Origin: Sphingopyxis sp.
GTDB lineage: Bacteria; Pseudomonadota; Alphaproteobacteria; Sphingomonadales; Sphingomonadaceae
Direction of reading: 5' to 3'
Assembly: GCF_016463645.1 (NCBI RefSeq)
Contig: NZ_JAEMQX010000026.1
Span: 1-41,142, forward strand
DNA: 41,142 nucleotides
The position numbers and the translations under genes are program-made. The notes under the pieces were generated by a model that saw nothing but the letters and a program-made list of their open reading frames with translations, was not told the DNA's origin and made no database searches. This document shows positions 14,966 to 24,353 of the stretch, in pieces; positions within the stretch are counted from its first letter, which is position 1; every line of letters begins with the position of its first letter.

Positions 14966-15775
14966 ATGAGCAGCTTTGCCGCGCTGTGCTTTGCCATCTG
15001 GTCATTTGTGCCCGCTTTCGGGCAGGATGCGAGAGTGCCGGACGCCGGCGTGCAAACGGCACGCACGGGCGACGCCTTTTACTGCGCGGAGCGCCGGCTC
15101 GGCATCTGGTTCTATTGCGACCCGCCAGAGGAGAAGCCGAGCGACGAGCAGCGCCCTTCCCCGGAACCGCCGGCAGCCGAACAGCTCGCGGCGATCACCC
15201 GCACGCTCGACGAACTGAAGGCGCGGGCGATCCTGGAGCCGAGCGAAGCGAATGTGATTGCCTATGTCCGCTTCCAGCGCGAGCAGCTCGACCGTGCCTC
15301 GACGTTTTCCGATGTCTGGCAGCGGGCCCTATGGCAGAACCCCGATCTCGACTATACGCTGCAACGCCCAGTCTCGACGCTTGGCAAGCGGGCCTGGCTC
15401 GACAATCGCAGCGCGGATCGCTCGGCGGTCCTGACCCGTCTCGGCGAGCGCTACGGCATCTTCTACTTCTTCGCGCAATCCTGCGGGGCGTGCGAGATTT
15501 TCGCGCCTGTCCTGCGCTCAGTCGCCGATAGCCATCATCTCGCTATCATGGCGGTGTCGATGGACGGCGGCCCATCGCGGCATTTCCCCAATTACGTGGT
15601 CGACAGCGGCCAGCGCGCGCGAATGGGCGTTCCAGGCAATGAGACACCGGCGCTCGTGCTGTTCGATACGGCGACGCGGCGCACCATCCCGATCGGCTTC
15701 GGGATCATGAGCGCCGATGAGCTGATGGACCGGATTTTCACCCTGACCAACACCAGTGTGGGGAGCGACTATTGA
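14966..15775 (+). CDS. traF: Conjugal transfer protein TraF (thioredoxin-like)
   Basis: A 269-residue periplasmic protein of the pilus assembly group. A signal peptide (about 1-19, ending A-F-G-Q) is followed by the typical W-x-Y/F-C-D-P-P segment, a helical region with R-A-x-x-x-P-S-x-x-N-V, and a thioredoxin fold with Y-G-I-F-Y-F-F-A-Q-S-C-G-A-C (Cys173 and Cys176). The F protein keeps the fold but lacks a CxxC site, so an intact C-G-A-C suggests redox activity here. The exact start is uncertain. TTG 14957 lies nearer the GGGGAG site, and the frame is open to 14897, overlapping traN. The stop overlaps the traH start (TGATG). Confidence 0.9.
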   Translation: MSSFAALCFAIWSFVPAFGQDARVPDAGVQTARTGDAFYCAERRLGIWFYCDPPEEKPSDEQRPSPEPPAAEQLAAITRTLDELKARAILEPSEANVIAYVRFQREQLDRASTFSDVWQRALWQNPDLDYTLQRPVSTLGKRAWLDNRSADRSAVLTRLGERYGIFYFFAQSCGACEIFAPVLRSVADSHHLAIMAVSMDGGPSRHFPNYVVDSGQRARMGVPGNETPALVLFDTATRRTIPIGFGIMSADELMDRIFTLTNTSVGSDY

Positions 15776-17241
15776 TGCCACGATCCGTTTCGCCGCGCTG
15801 GCGTACTCGGCTTGCACGATCGGCTGCGATCGCCGGCCAGTGCGCGGCGCTTCACCTCGCGCTGGCCGCTGCGCCGGCGCATGCCGACGTCGCGAGCCAG
15901 ATGAACAGCTTCTTCAACGACGCTGGCGGCGCCGCCAATGTGACTGGCCCGACCGCGTTCCAGGGGCAATCAGCGGGCTATTACTCGCTCGGCAACCTAT
16001 GGACGCGCTTTCCGCAGAAAAGCGTGTCGCCGTTCAATCTCCAGCTCCCGTCGGCGCGCGCCGGCTGCGGTGGCATCGACCTGTTCAGCGGCTCGTTTTC
16101 GTTCATCAACGCGAGCGAGATCGTGGCTATGCTCAAGGCGACGGCCAACAACGCGCTCGGCTTCGCCTTCAAGCTCGCGATCGACAGCGTGAGCCCCGAA
16201 ATCGGAAAGGTAATGGACGAGTTCTCGCAAAAGGCGCAGCTGCTCAATCAGATGAATATCAATTCCTGCGAGACCGCTCAGGCATTGGTTGGAGGCATCT
16301 GGCCGCAGATGGACACCACGCGCGCGACGATCTGCGAAGCGATCGGCAACAGCCAAGGCCTGTTCAGCGATTGGGCCGCGGCGCGGCAGGGCTGCAACAA
16401 CGGCAACCAGCGGGATAGCACCATCTCGGGCAACAGCGATGCGGCGATGACGGCCCAACTGGTCGGCGAACCGCACAACTACACATGGGAGGCATTGCGC
16501 AAGTCCGCGAAGTTCGGCGCGTTCGACCAGAATTTCAGCGAGTATATCATGACGCTGGTCGGGACGATTGTGACGCGCCCATCGGATGATCCCTCGGTCG
16601 GCGGCACTGTCGTCATCCATGGCCCGGCGGAAGATGCGGTAGTGACTGCGTTGCTCGATGGCACCGCCGACGCGCCTGAGGTGAAGATCCTGCGTTGCAG
16701 CGACGATGCGTGCCTCGATATTGGAGAGCAGACTTTGAGCGTGCCGGCCTCGGCGGCGCTTCGCCCGCGTGTCGCATCGATGATCCGTAGCATCAGCGTG
16801 AAGATCAGGGCGGATACCGCGATCGATGCAGCCGAGAAGCAGTTGCTCAACCTGGCGACGATACCCTTGTTCAAGATTCTCGCGGTCCAGGCCGCGGCAA
16901 AATATGCGCTGACTGATGGCGAGATCGAGACGCTCGCCGAGATCGTCGCGGTCGACATTCTGAACGCCATGCTCGACAATGTGCTCGACCGGGTCGAACA
17001 ATCGAAAATCCATTACCAGACATTCGATCAGGCGACCGCCGAGCAATGGCAGCGGCAGATCGCCGCGACACGCGCAAAGTTCGCGCAGCGCGGCGTCAAG
17101 CTCGATCAGAAGCTCGCGGTCACCATGCAGATCATCGACCGGTCGATCATGCTGGAATCGACGCTTCAGAACAGCATGACGCCGGCAATGGCGGCGGCGC
17201 TCAGTTTCTCCCGCGGGCTGAGCGCCCAGGGCCTGAACTGA
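15775..17241 (+). CDS. traH: Conjugal transfer protein TraH
   Basis: A 488-residue periplasmic or outer-membrane-associated protein needed for pilus assembly. Signal peptide to A-P-A-H-A, then D-V-A-S-Q-M-N-S-F-F-N-D-x-G-G-A-A-N-V-T-G-P, the family's N-terminal hallmark, and A-G-C-G-G-I-D-L-F-x-G-S-F-S-F-I-N. The second half is helical with coiled-coil character (about 350-470). The length is close to F TraH (458). The start overlaps the traF stop. Confidence 0.95.
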   Translation: MPRSVSPRWRTRLARSAAIAGQCAALHLALAAAPAHADVASQMNSFFNDAGGAANVTGPTAFQGQSAGYYSLGNLWTRFPQKSVSPFNLQLPSARAGCGGIDLFSGSFSFINASEIVAMLKATANNALGFAFKLAIDSVSPEIGKVMDEFSQKAQLLNQMNINSCETAQALVGGIWPQMDTTRATICEAIGNSQGLFSDWAAARQGCNNGNQRDSTISGNSDAAMTAQLVGEPHNYTWEALRKSAKFGAFDQNFSEYIMTLVGTIVTRPSDDPSVGGTVVIHGPAEDAVVTALLDGTADAPEVKILRCSDDACLDIGEQTLSVPASAALRPRVASMIRSISVKIRADTAIDAAEKQLLNLATIPLFKILAVQAAAKYALTDGEIETLAEIVAVDILNAMLDNVLDRVEQSKIHYQTFDQATAEQWQRQIAATRAKFAQRGVKLDQKLAVTMQIIDRSIMLESTLQNSMTPAMAAALSFSRGLSAQGLN

Positions 17242-17257
17242 ACGGCCGCGCCCGGCG

Positions 17258-20050
17258 ATGCTCGAGGTCTTCACCATTGGCGGCGGCGAGTATCTCGTCA
17301 ATGTCTTCAACGCCGTGGCGGCTTGGTCAGGGGGCGGGGGCTATCGCTCGCTGATCCGCGTGGCAATGGTACTCGGGCTGATCTATGCGCTGCTCGTCGT
17401 CGCCTTCACGCTGAACTATCGAAGCTGGTTCAACTGGTTCCTTCAGGCCAACGTCATCTATCTGTGCCTGATGGTCCCGACGGTAGACATCAAGGTGACG
17501 GATCGGTTGAACCCCGATCTCGCGCCGGCGACCGTCGCCAATGTACCGTTAGGGCTCGGCGTGCTGGCAAGCTTCACCAGCCAGGTCGGCGACTATCTCA
17601 CCCGCACCGCAGAGACGGTGTTCGCCATGCCGAGCGAGCTCAACTACAGTACGAACGGGATGATCTATGGATCGCGTCTTCTTGACGCGACCCGTAATTT
17701 CGAGATCCGGGATGCCGAGTTCGCGACCAATCTCGAGGAGCATTTCAAGTCGTGCGCATTCTATGATCTGATGCTCGGTTTCAAATCTCTGACCGACCTG
17801 GCGAAGGCAGCGGATTTGTGGGCAGCGGTGGGACCAGGGTCGGAAGCGCGATCACAGAAGTGGCTGGAGCGGCAATCCGACGGGTCGGTTGCGACGTCGA
17901 TCCTGACATGCCGGACGGCGTACCAGGCGCTCGACGCGCAATGGGCGCCGATGATCGAGGCCCATCTGCCTGTGTGGGGCAAGGAGGCCTATCCGCGCCT
18001 GAGCACGACGCTTGCGGCGGACAAGCTGCGCAACGACGTGCCTGTCGTCGCGCAGGCGTTCACCGGCGGATCGCCGACCTATGGCAGCGTGCTGCGTCAG
18101 AACAGCGCGATCAACGCCTTTGCCCAGGCGCGCAACAGCATGGCGGGTGGTGCCGGGGCGGCGGCGATCGACACGTTCGCGACGACGCGGGCAGATATTC
18201 AGGCGCGCAACACGTACAACTCGATCGCACAGCAGGCGATGGCGTGGGTGCCGGTGCTCCACATCGTGCTGACGGTCGTGTTCTTCGCCATGTTCCCGGT
18301 GATCTTCCCCTTGTTTCTCTTGCCTCAGACAGGGGTTCCCGCGCTCAAGGGCTATGCGACCGGCTTCTTCTACCTCGCTGCCTGGGGTCCGCTTTACGTC
18401 ATACTGCATATGATCTGCATGACGCGTGCGGAAACCGCGGCTGCGGGCGTCGCCGGGGGCGGGGTCGCGCTCGGCACTTATGCAGGCATCGGAGCGGTCA
18501 ACGCGGAGACTGCAACGATCGCCGGCTTCATGCTGATGTCGGTGCCCTTCCTCGCGGCGGGCCTTGCGCGCGGTGCGATGGGGATTGCGAGCCATAGCAT
18601 GTCGATGCTCGCGCCGGCGCAGAACGCTGCCGAGCAGGCCGCGGCTGAACAGACCACCGGCAATTACAGCTACGGCAATGTTAGCACTGGCAACTGGACG
18701 TCCAATATGCGCCAGAGCAGCCAGTGGCTGACCGCAGCAAGCTATATGTCGGGTGCGACGGGCGTAAGCGTTCGCCAGGACAATGGTGCAACCGTAGGCG
18801 GCTTCGGTAACGGCAATGACGTGATCGACACATCCGGTGCCATCTCCCGGCTGCAATTCACGCCGACCGCGACGACGGGCACGATCGCGGAGTGGCGCGA
18901 ACTGGCGAGCGAAGCGGAGCGCCAGGCCCAGAGCTTCCGCAATGCGGCCGCGTCGGTGTTGACTGCGCAGCATCGCGACGCTGTGTCGACCACGCTCTCG
19001 CATGAACGGACATCCGGCAGCGAGGCCAGCAGCGGCATCCAGTCCGGAACGTCGGTTGAACAGTTCGACCGGCGTACTGGCACCAGCGGCGAGAGCATCG
19101 AGCAGCGGTCGAGCGAAAGCGAACGCACCGGGATTACCGACAGTCGCGATCGCCGGTCAATCTATTCTGAATCGGTCGGCGGCGGTGTGAGCGCCGGCAC
19201 CCGGGGCGGCCGAGGTCAGGGCAGGGGCGGGAGCTCAGGCGGCGGAATCTCCGGCTCGGTCGGGATCAATTCCGACCAGCAATCGGCGCTGGGTCATCAA
19301 ACGCAGCGGGCGCGAAATGCGGAGAGCCAAAGCAGTTCGTCTAGTTCGGTGCGCGACGATCATGCGAGCGGGACGGGAGCCTCATCGTCGGAAGGCACTT
19401 ATGCGCGTGCCGGCTCGTTCAGCCGGTCATCGACCACCAGTTCCGACGCGACCGTGCGGGAGGATTCCCTCGCGACCGCGCATTCCTATACGCGTTCGGC
19501 CGAGCGGCTCGAGGAGATCGCGCGCACGCTCAATCGCGATGCGAGCTACGCCGAGAACCATGGGATGCAACTGTCGGAGAATCTGAGCCAGGATCTCGCG
19601 CAATGGTATCGGCGGGAACAGGCACGCAATCCGAGTATGGATGTTCCCGATCTGTGGGCAACGGACCTGTCTCCGCACCAGCAATCGGTCAGGAAGGAGA
19701 TGATTGCCCGCTGGATGGACGAGCGCAGCGATGCGATCCGGGCCGAGATCGCGGATGATCTGCGCCGGCCGGATCTGGTGAATGTGGAGCGTCCGGACGT
19801 CTCGACAGCGGGCGATGTTCGCAGGCGTTATACGCCGAGTTCCGTCGGCGGGGATCAAGGGACGGGAACTGGTTCTGGCGTGGCAGATGCAAATGCAATC
19901 ATCGAGGCAGGGCAAGCGGAGCTGGAGCAACACCGCGCCGCGGCGCGCGCAGGCCGCGCCCTTCATGTGGAGGCGGGATCGCAGGTGCGGCAGGAGGTCG
20001 ACCAGAGCCAGAATATCGGGTTCTTCAACGATCCCAAACTTCGCGACTAA
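17258..20050 (+). CDS. traG: Conjugal transfer protein TraG (N-terminal TraG_N domain)
   Basis: A 930-residue inner-membrane protein, last gene of the transfer operon. Residues 1-460 are the TraG_N domain with membrane segments near 35-75, 330-365 and 375-470; F TraG uses this part for pilus assembly and mating-pair stabilisation. The periplasmic C-terminal part is unusual in composition. Residues about 580-740 are rich in Ser, Gly, Arg and Thr (runs such as S-S-S-S-S), followed by helical charged segments to the end. In F the C-terminal part is involved in entry exclusion with TraS, but no TraS-like gene is seen here. It starts 16 bases after traH and has a weak ribosome site. Confidence 0.93.
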   Translation: MLEVFTIGGGEYLVNVFNAVAAWSGGGGYRSLIRVAMVLGLIYALLVVAFTLNYRSWFNWFLQANVIYLCLMVPTVDIKVTDRLNPDLAPATVANVPLGLGVLASFTSQVGDYLTRTAETVFAMPSELNYSTNGMIYGSRLLDATRNFEIRDAEFATNLEEHFKSCAFYDLMLGFKSLTDLAKAADLWAAVGPGSEARSQKWLERQSDGSVATSILTCRTAYQALDAQWAPMIEAHLPVWGKEAYPRLSTTLAADKLRNDVPVVAQAFTGGSPTYGSVLRQNSAINAFAQARNSMAGGAGAAAIDTFATTRADIQARNTYNSIAQQAMAWVPVLHIVLTVVFFAMFPVIFPLFLLPQTGVPALKGYATGFFYLAAWGPLYVILHMICMTRAETAAAGVAGGGVALGTYAGIGAVNAETATIAGFMLMSVPFLAAGLARGAMGIASHSMSMLAPAQNAAEQAAAEQTTGNYSYGNVSTGNWTSNMRQSSQWLTAASYMSGATGVSVRQDNGATVGGFGNGNDVIDTSGAISRLQFTPTATTGTIAEWRELASEAERQAQSFRNAAASVLTAQHRDAVSTTLSHERTSGSEASSGIQSGTSVEQFDRRTGTSGESIEQRSSESERTGITDSRDRRSIYSESVGGGVSAGTRGGRGQGRGGSSGGGISGSVGINSDQQSALGHQTQRARNAESQSSSSSSVRDDHASGTGASSSEGTYARAGSFSRSSTTSSDATVREDSLATAHSYTRSAERLEEIARTLNRDASYAENHGMQLSENLSQDLAQWYRREQARNPSMDVPDLWATDLSPHQQSVRKEMIARWMDERSDAIRAEIADDLRRPDLVNVERPDVSTAGDVRRRYTPSSVGGDQGTGTGSGVADANAIIEAGQAELEQHRAAARAGRALHVEAGSQVRQEVDQSQNIGFFNDPKLRD

Positions 20051-20053
20051 ATC

Positions 20054-20260
20054 TTAGAAAACAGCCAACTTCAGCGCTGCCAGGCCGAGCAATACCACTA
20101 CGCCACAGAACAAATTCGCAATTGTCTCCGTTGCCGACGCATTGCCCGAAAATTCAGAGGCAGTCTCTGCAAAATCGTCGGCGTCATGGACGTAACGGGA
20201 CACCGGCCCATCCGCGTGGTCGTGTGTCGCGTTGAATGTATTCCAGTCGAACTTCTGCAT
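20054..20260 (-). CDS. Small membrane protein convergent with traG
   Basis: A 68-residue protein from ATG 20260, which has a GAGAAG site; a longer open frame starts at 20323. The first 45 residues are polar with many His and Asp. The last 22 (about 46-68) form one membrane helix that ends the protein, as in tail-anchored or small inner-membrane proteins. The stop lies only three bases from the traG stop on the other strand. I do not recognise a family. Entry-exclusion proteins are often small membrane proteins near traG, so that is one possibility, but nothing in the sequence shows it. Confidence 0.5.
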   Translation of the reverse strand: MQKFDWNTFNATHDHADGPVSRYVHDADDFAETASEFSGNASATETIANLFCGVVVLLGLAALKLAVF

Positions 20261-20411
20261 AGCGCTTCTCGGGTACGAAGTTACTATGTTCCCGAGTTGT
20301 TCGCAACGAGGATTCATCCGCATTGCATCCAGTCACCGCGAGCACGGGCGGACGATGATGATGGTTCGATGAAGCAGTGCGATAGCGCGCCGGGCAGTTA
20401 TAACAGGCGCC

Positions 20412-21446
20412 ATGGATATTGGGCCATTCGATCCGCTGCCAAAGGGCAGTGCTGCGACAGCCGAGCGTGGATTCGCTGTTTCTCTCGCTGCGCCGCCGCC
20501 TCCCATCCCTGGCGTGGGGGCGGCTCAGCCGGGACCCGATCAGCTCGAGTCGCGACTGTGGTCGCTTCTCCTGGCGGCCGGCTGCCATATCATCCCTCCG
20601 CCGTCACAGGTGCCGGACCCATCACTCACCGACGCGTTTCAGGCAATTGTCGATGCAGCAGGAGCGTTCGATGTTGTCCCAGGTGTCGAGCTATCGGAGG
20701 TACTCTGGACGCGGCCCGGCGCATATTGGGATGGGACGGTAGCGCAGACGCTTCACGAGATTGACCGTCGTCTCGGTGGTCCGGTCGCGCAGGGCTTCCT
20801 GTTGCTCCATGCGAAAGACGTGGACGATCGAACCGTCTACTTCCGTCACGCGAATCCGCTTGTACTGACGGATCGTCTGTATCAGCGGGGTCTTGCTGTT
20901 GGCCCGTTCATCGCACTCGTGGTTTGTCGCCTCGACGGGCAAGGAAACGCCGAGGCGGTGCGCGGAGCGGCCCTGCCAGTCCTGAGCGTGCGCCGGCTCG
21001 TTCCCCTGAATTCTCTTCTTCAGCGTGACGTTCTGACTGTTCTCATAGAGCTCCAGGAGAAGCTCGACGTCTTTGGTATCGAGGTGGAGATCGAACGAAA
21101 GGTCGCGGAGACGGAACCGGGTACGGCCAATGAGATCGAACTCACGATCCGACGACAGGATGGCACAATTCAGGTCCTGCGACTCCGCGTTGGCCAGCCG
21201 GAGAGTCTCTCCAACACGCCCGATGAGCATGACGTTTATGTCGTCACCACAAGCAGTTTCTTGGATGGATCGTTCGTTAGATGGATCGAACGGGTCGTTC
21301 TGGACCGTGGAGGAGATGGGGCGCTAGATGCGGCGATTGCCCGCGGTCTGGCAGATACCGACAACGGCCGTACGGCACCGGCGGAAGACGTATTCGATCG
21401 CCTTGCGGCAAAATATGGCAGCTCGGACGATCTATCGTCCACGTAA
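20412..21446 (+). CDS. Unrecognised 344-residue soluble protein
   Basis: This appears to be a genuine coding region with no family I can name. It has a proline-rich N-terminal segment (A-P-P-P-P-I-P), then a mixed alpha/beta sequence without signal peptide or membrane helix. A run rich in charged beta-type segments (about 215-260, E-V-E-I-E-R-K and I-E-L-T-I-R-R-Q-D-G) precedes a C-terminal helical part. The ribosome site is weak (AGGCG). It stands alone between the transfer operon and the toxin-antitoxin pair. An accessory cargo role is possible, but no function can be proposed from sequence. Confidence 0.65.
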   Translation: MDIGPFDPLPKGSAATAERGFAVSLAAPPPPIPGVGAAQPGPDQLESRLWSLLLAAGCHIIPPPSQVPDPSLTDAFQAIVDAAGAFDVVPGVELSEVLWTRPGAYWDGTVAQTLHEIDRRLGGPVAQGFLLLHAKDVDDRTVYFRHANPLVLTDRLYQRGLAVGPFIALVVCRLDGQGNAEAVRGAALPVLSVRRLVPLNSLLQRDVLTVLIELQEKLDVFGIEVEIERKVAETEPGTANEIELTIRRQDGTIQVLRLRVGQPESLSNTPDEHDVYVVTTSSFLDGSFVRWIERVVLDRGGDGALDAAIARGLADTDNGRTAPAEDVFDRLAAKYGSSDDLSST

Positions 21447-21580
21447 CTGAAAGCAGATGCCGAGATTCGTCACATGGGAGGTCGCGCACTGAATCGGTAT
21501 GCAGGAGCGGACGACACTTGCTCGCAGCGCCGAATGCTGAGGTGACGAGGCGCAGCGATACCCGCGATGGCCTAGGCGGA

Positions 21581-21639
21581 TTATATTGTGCAACCCGCAA
21601 TAAATGACTATATGATGTCCATATTCCAAGGAGCGTCCA
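21581..21639 (+). promoter_or_regulatory. Promoter/operator region of the toxin-antitoxin pair
   Basis: This AT-rich stretch in a GC-rich region lies just before the antitoxin gene. TTGTGC (21586-21591) and TATATG (21609-21614) stand 17 bases apart and could be the -35 and -10 boxes. An imperfect dyad, ATTGTG and CGCAAT, overlaps the -35 box and is a candidate autoregulation site. The ribosome site AAGGAG is at 21628-21633, six bases before ATG. Confidence 0.45.
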
Positions 21640-21882
21640 ATGCCTGAACATAGCGTTGCCGAGGCTAAAAACGGTCTTCCGGGCCTTATCGATAAAGCCC
21701 GCGCCGGTGAACAGGTGATTATTACGCGCCATGGTCGTCCAGTTGCCGAGCTGCGAGCCATTGGCGGTAGGACTTCTGGAAAGCCGTCGCACTACTCTTT
21801 GCTGAAGCGCGATCGTGATGCCCGAAAAGCGGTGGATGTGTCATCGGTGGAACTGCTGCGCCAGATGTACGAGGACGAATGA
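21640..21882 (+). CDS. vapB: Type II antitoxin, Phd/YefM (VapB-like) family
   Basis: An 80-residue antitoxin. The N-terminal half carries the Phd/YefM DNA-binding fold: S-V-A-E-A-K-N-G-L-P-G-L-I-D-K-A-R-A-G-E-Q-V-I-I-T-R-H-G-R-P-V-A-E-L (split here by position, residues 5-38). The C-terminal half (S-S-V-E-L-L-R-Q-M-Y-E-D-E) is the acidic tail that would wrap the toxin. It overlaps the toxin gene by four bases (ATGA). It probably represses its own promoter, as is usual for the family. Confidence 0.9.
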   Translation: MPEHSVAEAKNGLPGLIDKARAGEQVIITRHGRPVAELRAIGGRTSGKPSHYSLLKRDRDARKAVDVSSVELLRQMYEDE

Positions 21883-22310
21883 CACAGGTCTGTCTGGACG
21901 CGAGTACGATTGTGCCGATGCTGGTGCGGGAAGGCTCCAGTGACGCCGTAGATCAACTGATTGAGCGGCTGGAGTCACCGCCGGTTGTCAGCACATTTGC
22001 GGTGGGTGAAGCCGGCTCGGCGCTCGCGCGTCTTTATCGGATGGACATGCTCACTGCACCAGATGTCCGAGAACGCCTCGCCAGTCTTGATCGCTGGCTC
22101 ACACTTGATGCTGATCTCGTGGAACTAGAGGCATCCGACGTTCGGTTAGCCGGCCTGTTCGTGCGGAAGGTCGAGCTTGGGCTGCGAATGCCGGACGCAA
22201 TTCACGTCGCGGTTAGTCAGCGTCTCGGAGCGACACTGGCGACGCTCGATGTCCGGTTGGCTGGTGCAGCCGCAGCTCTCGACGTCAAGGTTCTGATCCC
22301 TGGATCATAA
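21879..22310 (+). CDS. vapC: PIN-domain toxin, VapC family
   Basis: A 143-residue PIN-domain ribonuclease toxin. The acidic active-site residues are all visible: Asp7 (C-L-D-A-S), Glu44 (F-A-V-G-E-A), Asp106 (R-M-P-D-A-I-H-V-A) and Asp124 (A-T-L-D-V-R-L). VapC toxins cut RNA, often tRNA, when the antitoxin is lost, which stabilises the plasmid. The start overlaps the antitoxin stop, so the pair is co-translated. It is full length with no obvious lesion. Confidence 0.9.
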   Translation: MTQVCLDASTIVPMLVREGSSDAVDQLIERLESPPVVSTFAVGEAGSALARLYRMDMLTAPDVRERLASLDRWLTLDADLVELEASDVRLAGLFVRKVELGLRMPDAIHVAVSQRLGATLATLDVRLAGAAAALDVKVLIPGS

Positions 22311-22495
22311 CCATCAAATAGACATAATCGGATCATAATTTAACATAACTATTATTATCGGTCTTATTCGTTGTAAGCTCCAGATAGAAATGACACCTCC
22401 TGATGTGGACACTTCGCACCGAGCCTCGAATCAGGTCGGAAGCATAATTCATTGAGCGAGCCAGCGATCAGAGTGGGCAGCATGGCTACTCGGTC

Positions 22496-23245
22496 TCAAC
22501 CGCCGCCGTTAAGCGTAGCACCAGTCCGAGCAACTGACGTGTCCATTGTCGTTCCCGAATCCTTGCGCTCGGAATACCGATCGACAAGCTGGGCAGCGTG
22601 CGGCCGCGTCAACACCGTGAACCGCACCAGCTCTTCCATGACGTCGACGATCCGGTCGTAATAGCTCGATGGCAGCATGCGGCCAGCTTCGTCGAACTCC
22701 TTGTAGGCCATGGCGACCGAAGACTGGTTCGGAATCGTGAACATCCGCATCCAGCGGCCGAGCAGGCGCAGCGTGTTCACCGCATTGAATGACTGCGATC
22801 CGCCCGATACCTGCATGACCGCAAGGGTTCGCCCCTGTGTCGGCCGCATGCCCTTCATTTCCAACGGCAGGTGATCGATCTGGGCTTTCATGATGCCGGT
22901 GATCGCGCCGTGGCGTTCGGGGCTGCACCAGACCTGCCCCTCCGACCATAGCGACAGCTCGCGCAGTTCATGGACGGCGGGGTGATCGTCGCCGGCGAAC
23001 TGATCGGGAAGCGGCAGGTCCGAAGGATCGAATATCCGCGTCTCGGCTCCGAACAATCGCAGCAAGCGCGCGGCCTCCTCGACCGCAAAGCGCGAGAACG
23101 ACCGCTCGCGCAGCGAGCCATAGAGTAGCAGGATGCGCGGCGGCGGCTCGTCCACCCCGATACCGATCGCTGGCCGGTCGATGACATAGCGGCGATCCAG
23201 CGCGGGCAGGTGGTCGGGATCGGCCAATGTCCGTAGTCGGCTCAT
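22496..23245 (-). CDS. arsH: Arsenical resistance flavoprotein ArsH
   Basis: A 249-residue NADPH-dependent FMN flavoprotein; the family oxidises methylated or aromatic trivalent arsenicals. The flavodoxin-like FMN loop is [13 protein letters not shown] (residues 40-52). Other family blocks: [19 protein letters not shown], and the C-terminal [11 protein letters not shown]. Last gene of the ars operon. ATG 23245 overlaps the aqpS stop (ATGA); the frame is open further upstream but only as a shadow of aqpS. Confidence 0.95.
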   Translation of the reverse strand: MSRLRTLADPDHLPALDRRYVIDRPAIGIGVDEPPPRILLLYGSLRERSFSRFAVEEAARLLRLFGAETRIFDPSDLPLPDQFAGDDHPAVHELRELSLWSEGQVWCSPERHGAITGIMKAQIDHLPLEMKGMRPTQGRTLAVMQVSGGSQSFNAVNTLRLLGRWMRMFTIPNQSSVAMAYKEFDEAGRMLPSSYYDRIVDVMEELVRFTVLTRPHAAQLVDRYSERKDSGTTMDTSVARTGATLNGGG

Positions 23246-23910
23246 GCGAATTCCCTGGATCTGTCCGTGAAGATTGCAGTGCCGACGAAATGGGCGGCAA
23301 GCGCTCCGGCGAACTGGGCGACGATGAATGCGGGCACGGAGGCGGGAGCGATGCCGGCAAAACTGTCGCTCAGCGACCGGGCGATGGTGATCGCGGGATT
23401 GGCGAAGCTGGTCGATGAGGTGAACCAATAGGCGGCGGCGATGTACGACGCGACACTGGCGGGCATCCACTGCGGTCGGGCCTTGGCGGTTCCCACGATA
23501 GTCAACAGCAGGCCGAAGGTCGCGATGCCTTCGCCCAGCCACTGACCGGGACCGCTACGGGCCTTATAGGAAAGTTGCAGCACCGGGACGGAGAACATCA
23601 GGTGCGCCACCCATACCCCCGCGATGCCGCCCACGAGTTGCGCAACGACATAGGTGGCAGCCATGCGGGATGAGATATGTCTGCGCAGGCGCATGACCAG
23701 CGTGACGGCCGGGTTGAGATGAGCACCCGAAACCGGCCCCAATATGGTGATCAGCACGAACAGCATCGCTCCGGTCGCCAGCGTGTTGCCGAGTAGAGCC
23801 ACGGCGACGTTGCCGCCAGACAGCCTCTCGGCCATGATGCCGGAGCCGATCACGGTCGCGAACAGCAGCAAGCTGCCCAGCGCCTCGGAGGCGAACGCCT
23901 GACGACTCAC
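23242..23910 (-). CDS. aqpS: Aquaglyceroporin of the ars operon (AqpS-like)
   Basis: A 222-residue MIP-family channel with six predicted membrane helices and both half-helix signatures: N-P-A (66-68, H-L-N-P-A-V-T) and N-P-A (171-173, [10 protein letters not shown]). In Sinorhizobium meliloti an aquaporin in the ars operon lets trivalent arsenic flow out in place of an ArsB pump. The same logic fits here, since no arsB or acr3 gene is present. It overlaps arsC upstream (ATGA) and arsH downstream (ATGA). Confidence 0.93.
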   Translation of the reverse strand: MSRQAFASEALGSLLLFATVIGSGIMAERLSGGNVAVALLGNTLATGAMLFVLITILGPVSGAHLNPAVTLVMRLRRHISSRMAATYVVAQLVGGIAGVWVAHLMFSVPVLQLSYKARSGPGQWLGEGIATFGLLLTIVGTAKARPQWMPASVASYIAAAYWFTSSTSFANPAITIARSLSDSFAGIAPASVPAFIVAQFAGALAAHFVGTAIFTDRSREFA

Positions 23911-24341
23911 GCCGGGGTAATGCGGTTGCCCGCTGCATCGATCACCTGCTCGCCATCCTCCTTCGCGAACGCGCCATGCTGCGGCTCCGGCAGAAGATCG
24001 AGAACGGCTTCCGAAGGCCGGCAGAGCCGCACGCCCAGGGGTGAGACCACAATGGGGCGATTGATCAGGATTGGATGCTCCATCATCGCATCGACGATCC
24101 GCGCATCGCTCACGTCCGGCTCGCCGAGCCCCAGGTCATGGAAGGGAGTTCCCTTCTCGCGCGCCAATTCGCGAGGCGTCAGGCCGCTGCGCTCCAACAG
24201 GCCCTCCAGCATGGCCCGGCTCGGTGGGGATTTCAGATACTCGATGACGTGCGGCTCGATCCCCGCGTTGCGGATAAGCGCCAGCGTATTGCGCGACGTG
24301 CCGCACGCGGGGTTATGGTAGATGACGATGTCGTGGGCCAA
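23907..24341 (-). CDS. arsC: Glutaredoxin-dependent arsenate reductase ArsC
   Basis: A 144-residue enzyme reducing arsenate to arsenite in the cytoplasm. The active site is I-Y-H-N-P-A-C-G-T-S-R (Cys13), as in the R773 plasmid family. The arginine-containing segment L-I-N-R-P-I-V-V is conserved. Length is normal for the class (about 140). Second gene of the operon, 12 bases after arsR. The arsenite produced would leave through the aquaporin encoded next. Confidence 0.95.
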   Translation of the reverse strand: MAHDIVIYHNPACGTSRNTLALIRNAGIEPHVIEYLKSPPSRAMLEGLLERSGLTPRELAREKGTPFHDLGLGEPDVSDARIVDAMMEHPILINRPIVVSPLGVRLCRPSEAVLDLLPEPQHGAFAKEDGEQVIDAAGNRITPA

Positions 24342-24353
24342 TGCAGGCTCCTT

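Noticed and set aside
20412..21446. The 344-residue protein as part of a three-gene toxin system with vapBC
   Set aside because: It is separated by 193 bases holding a separate TA promoter, and nothing in its sequence suggests a link.
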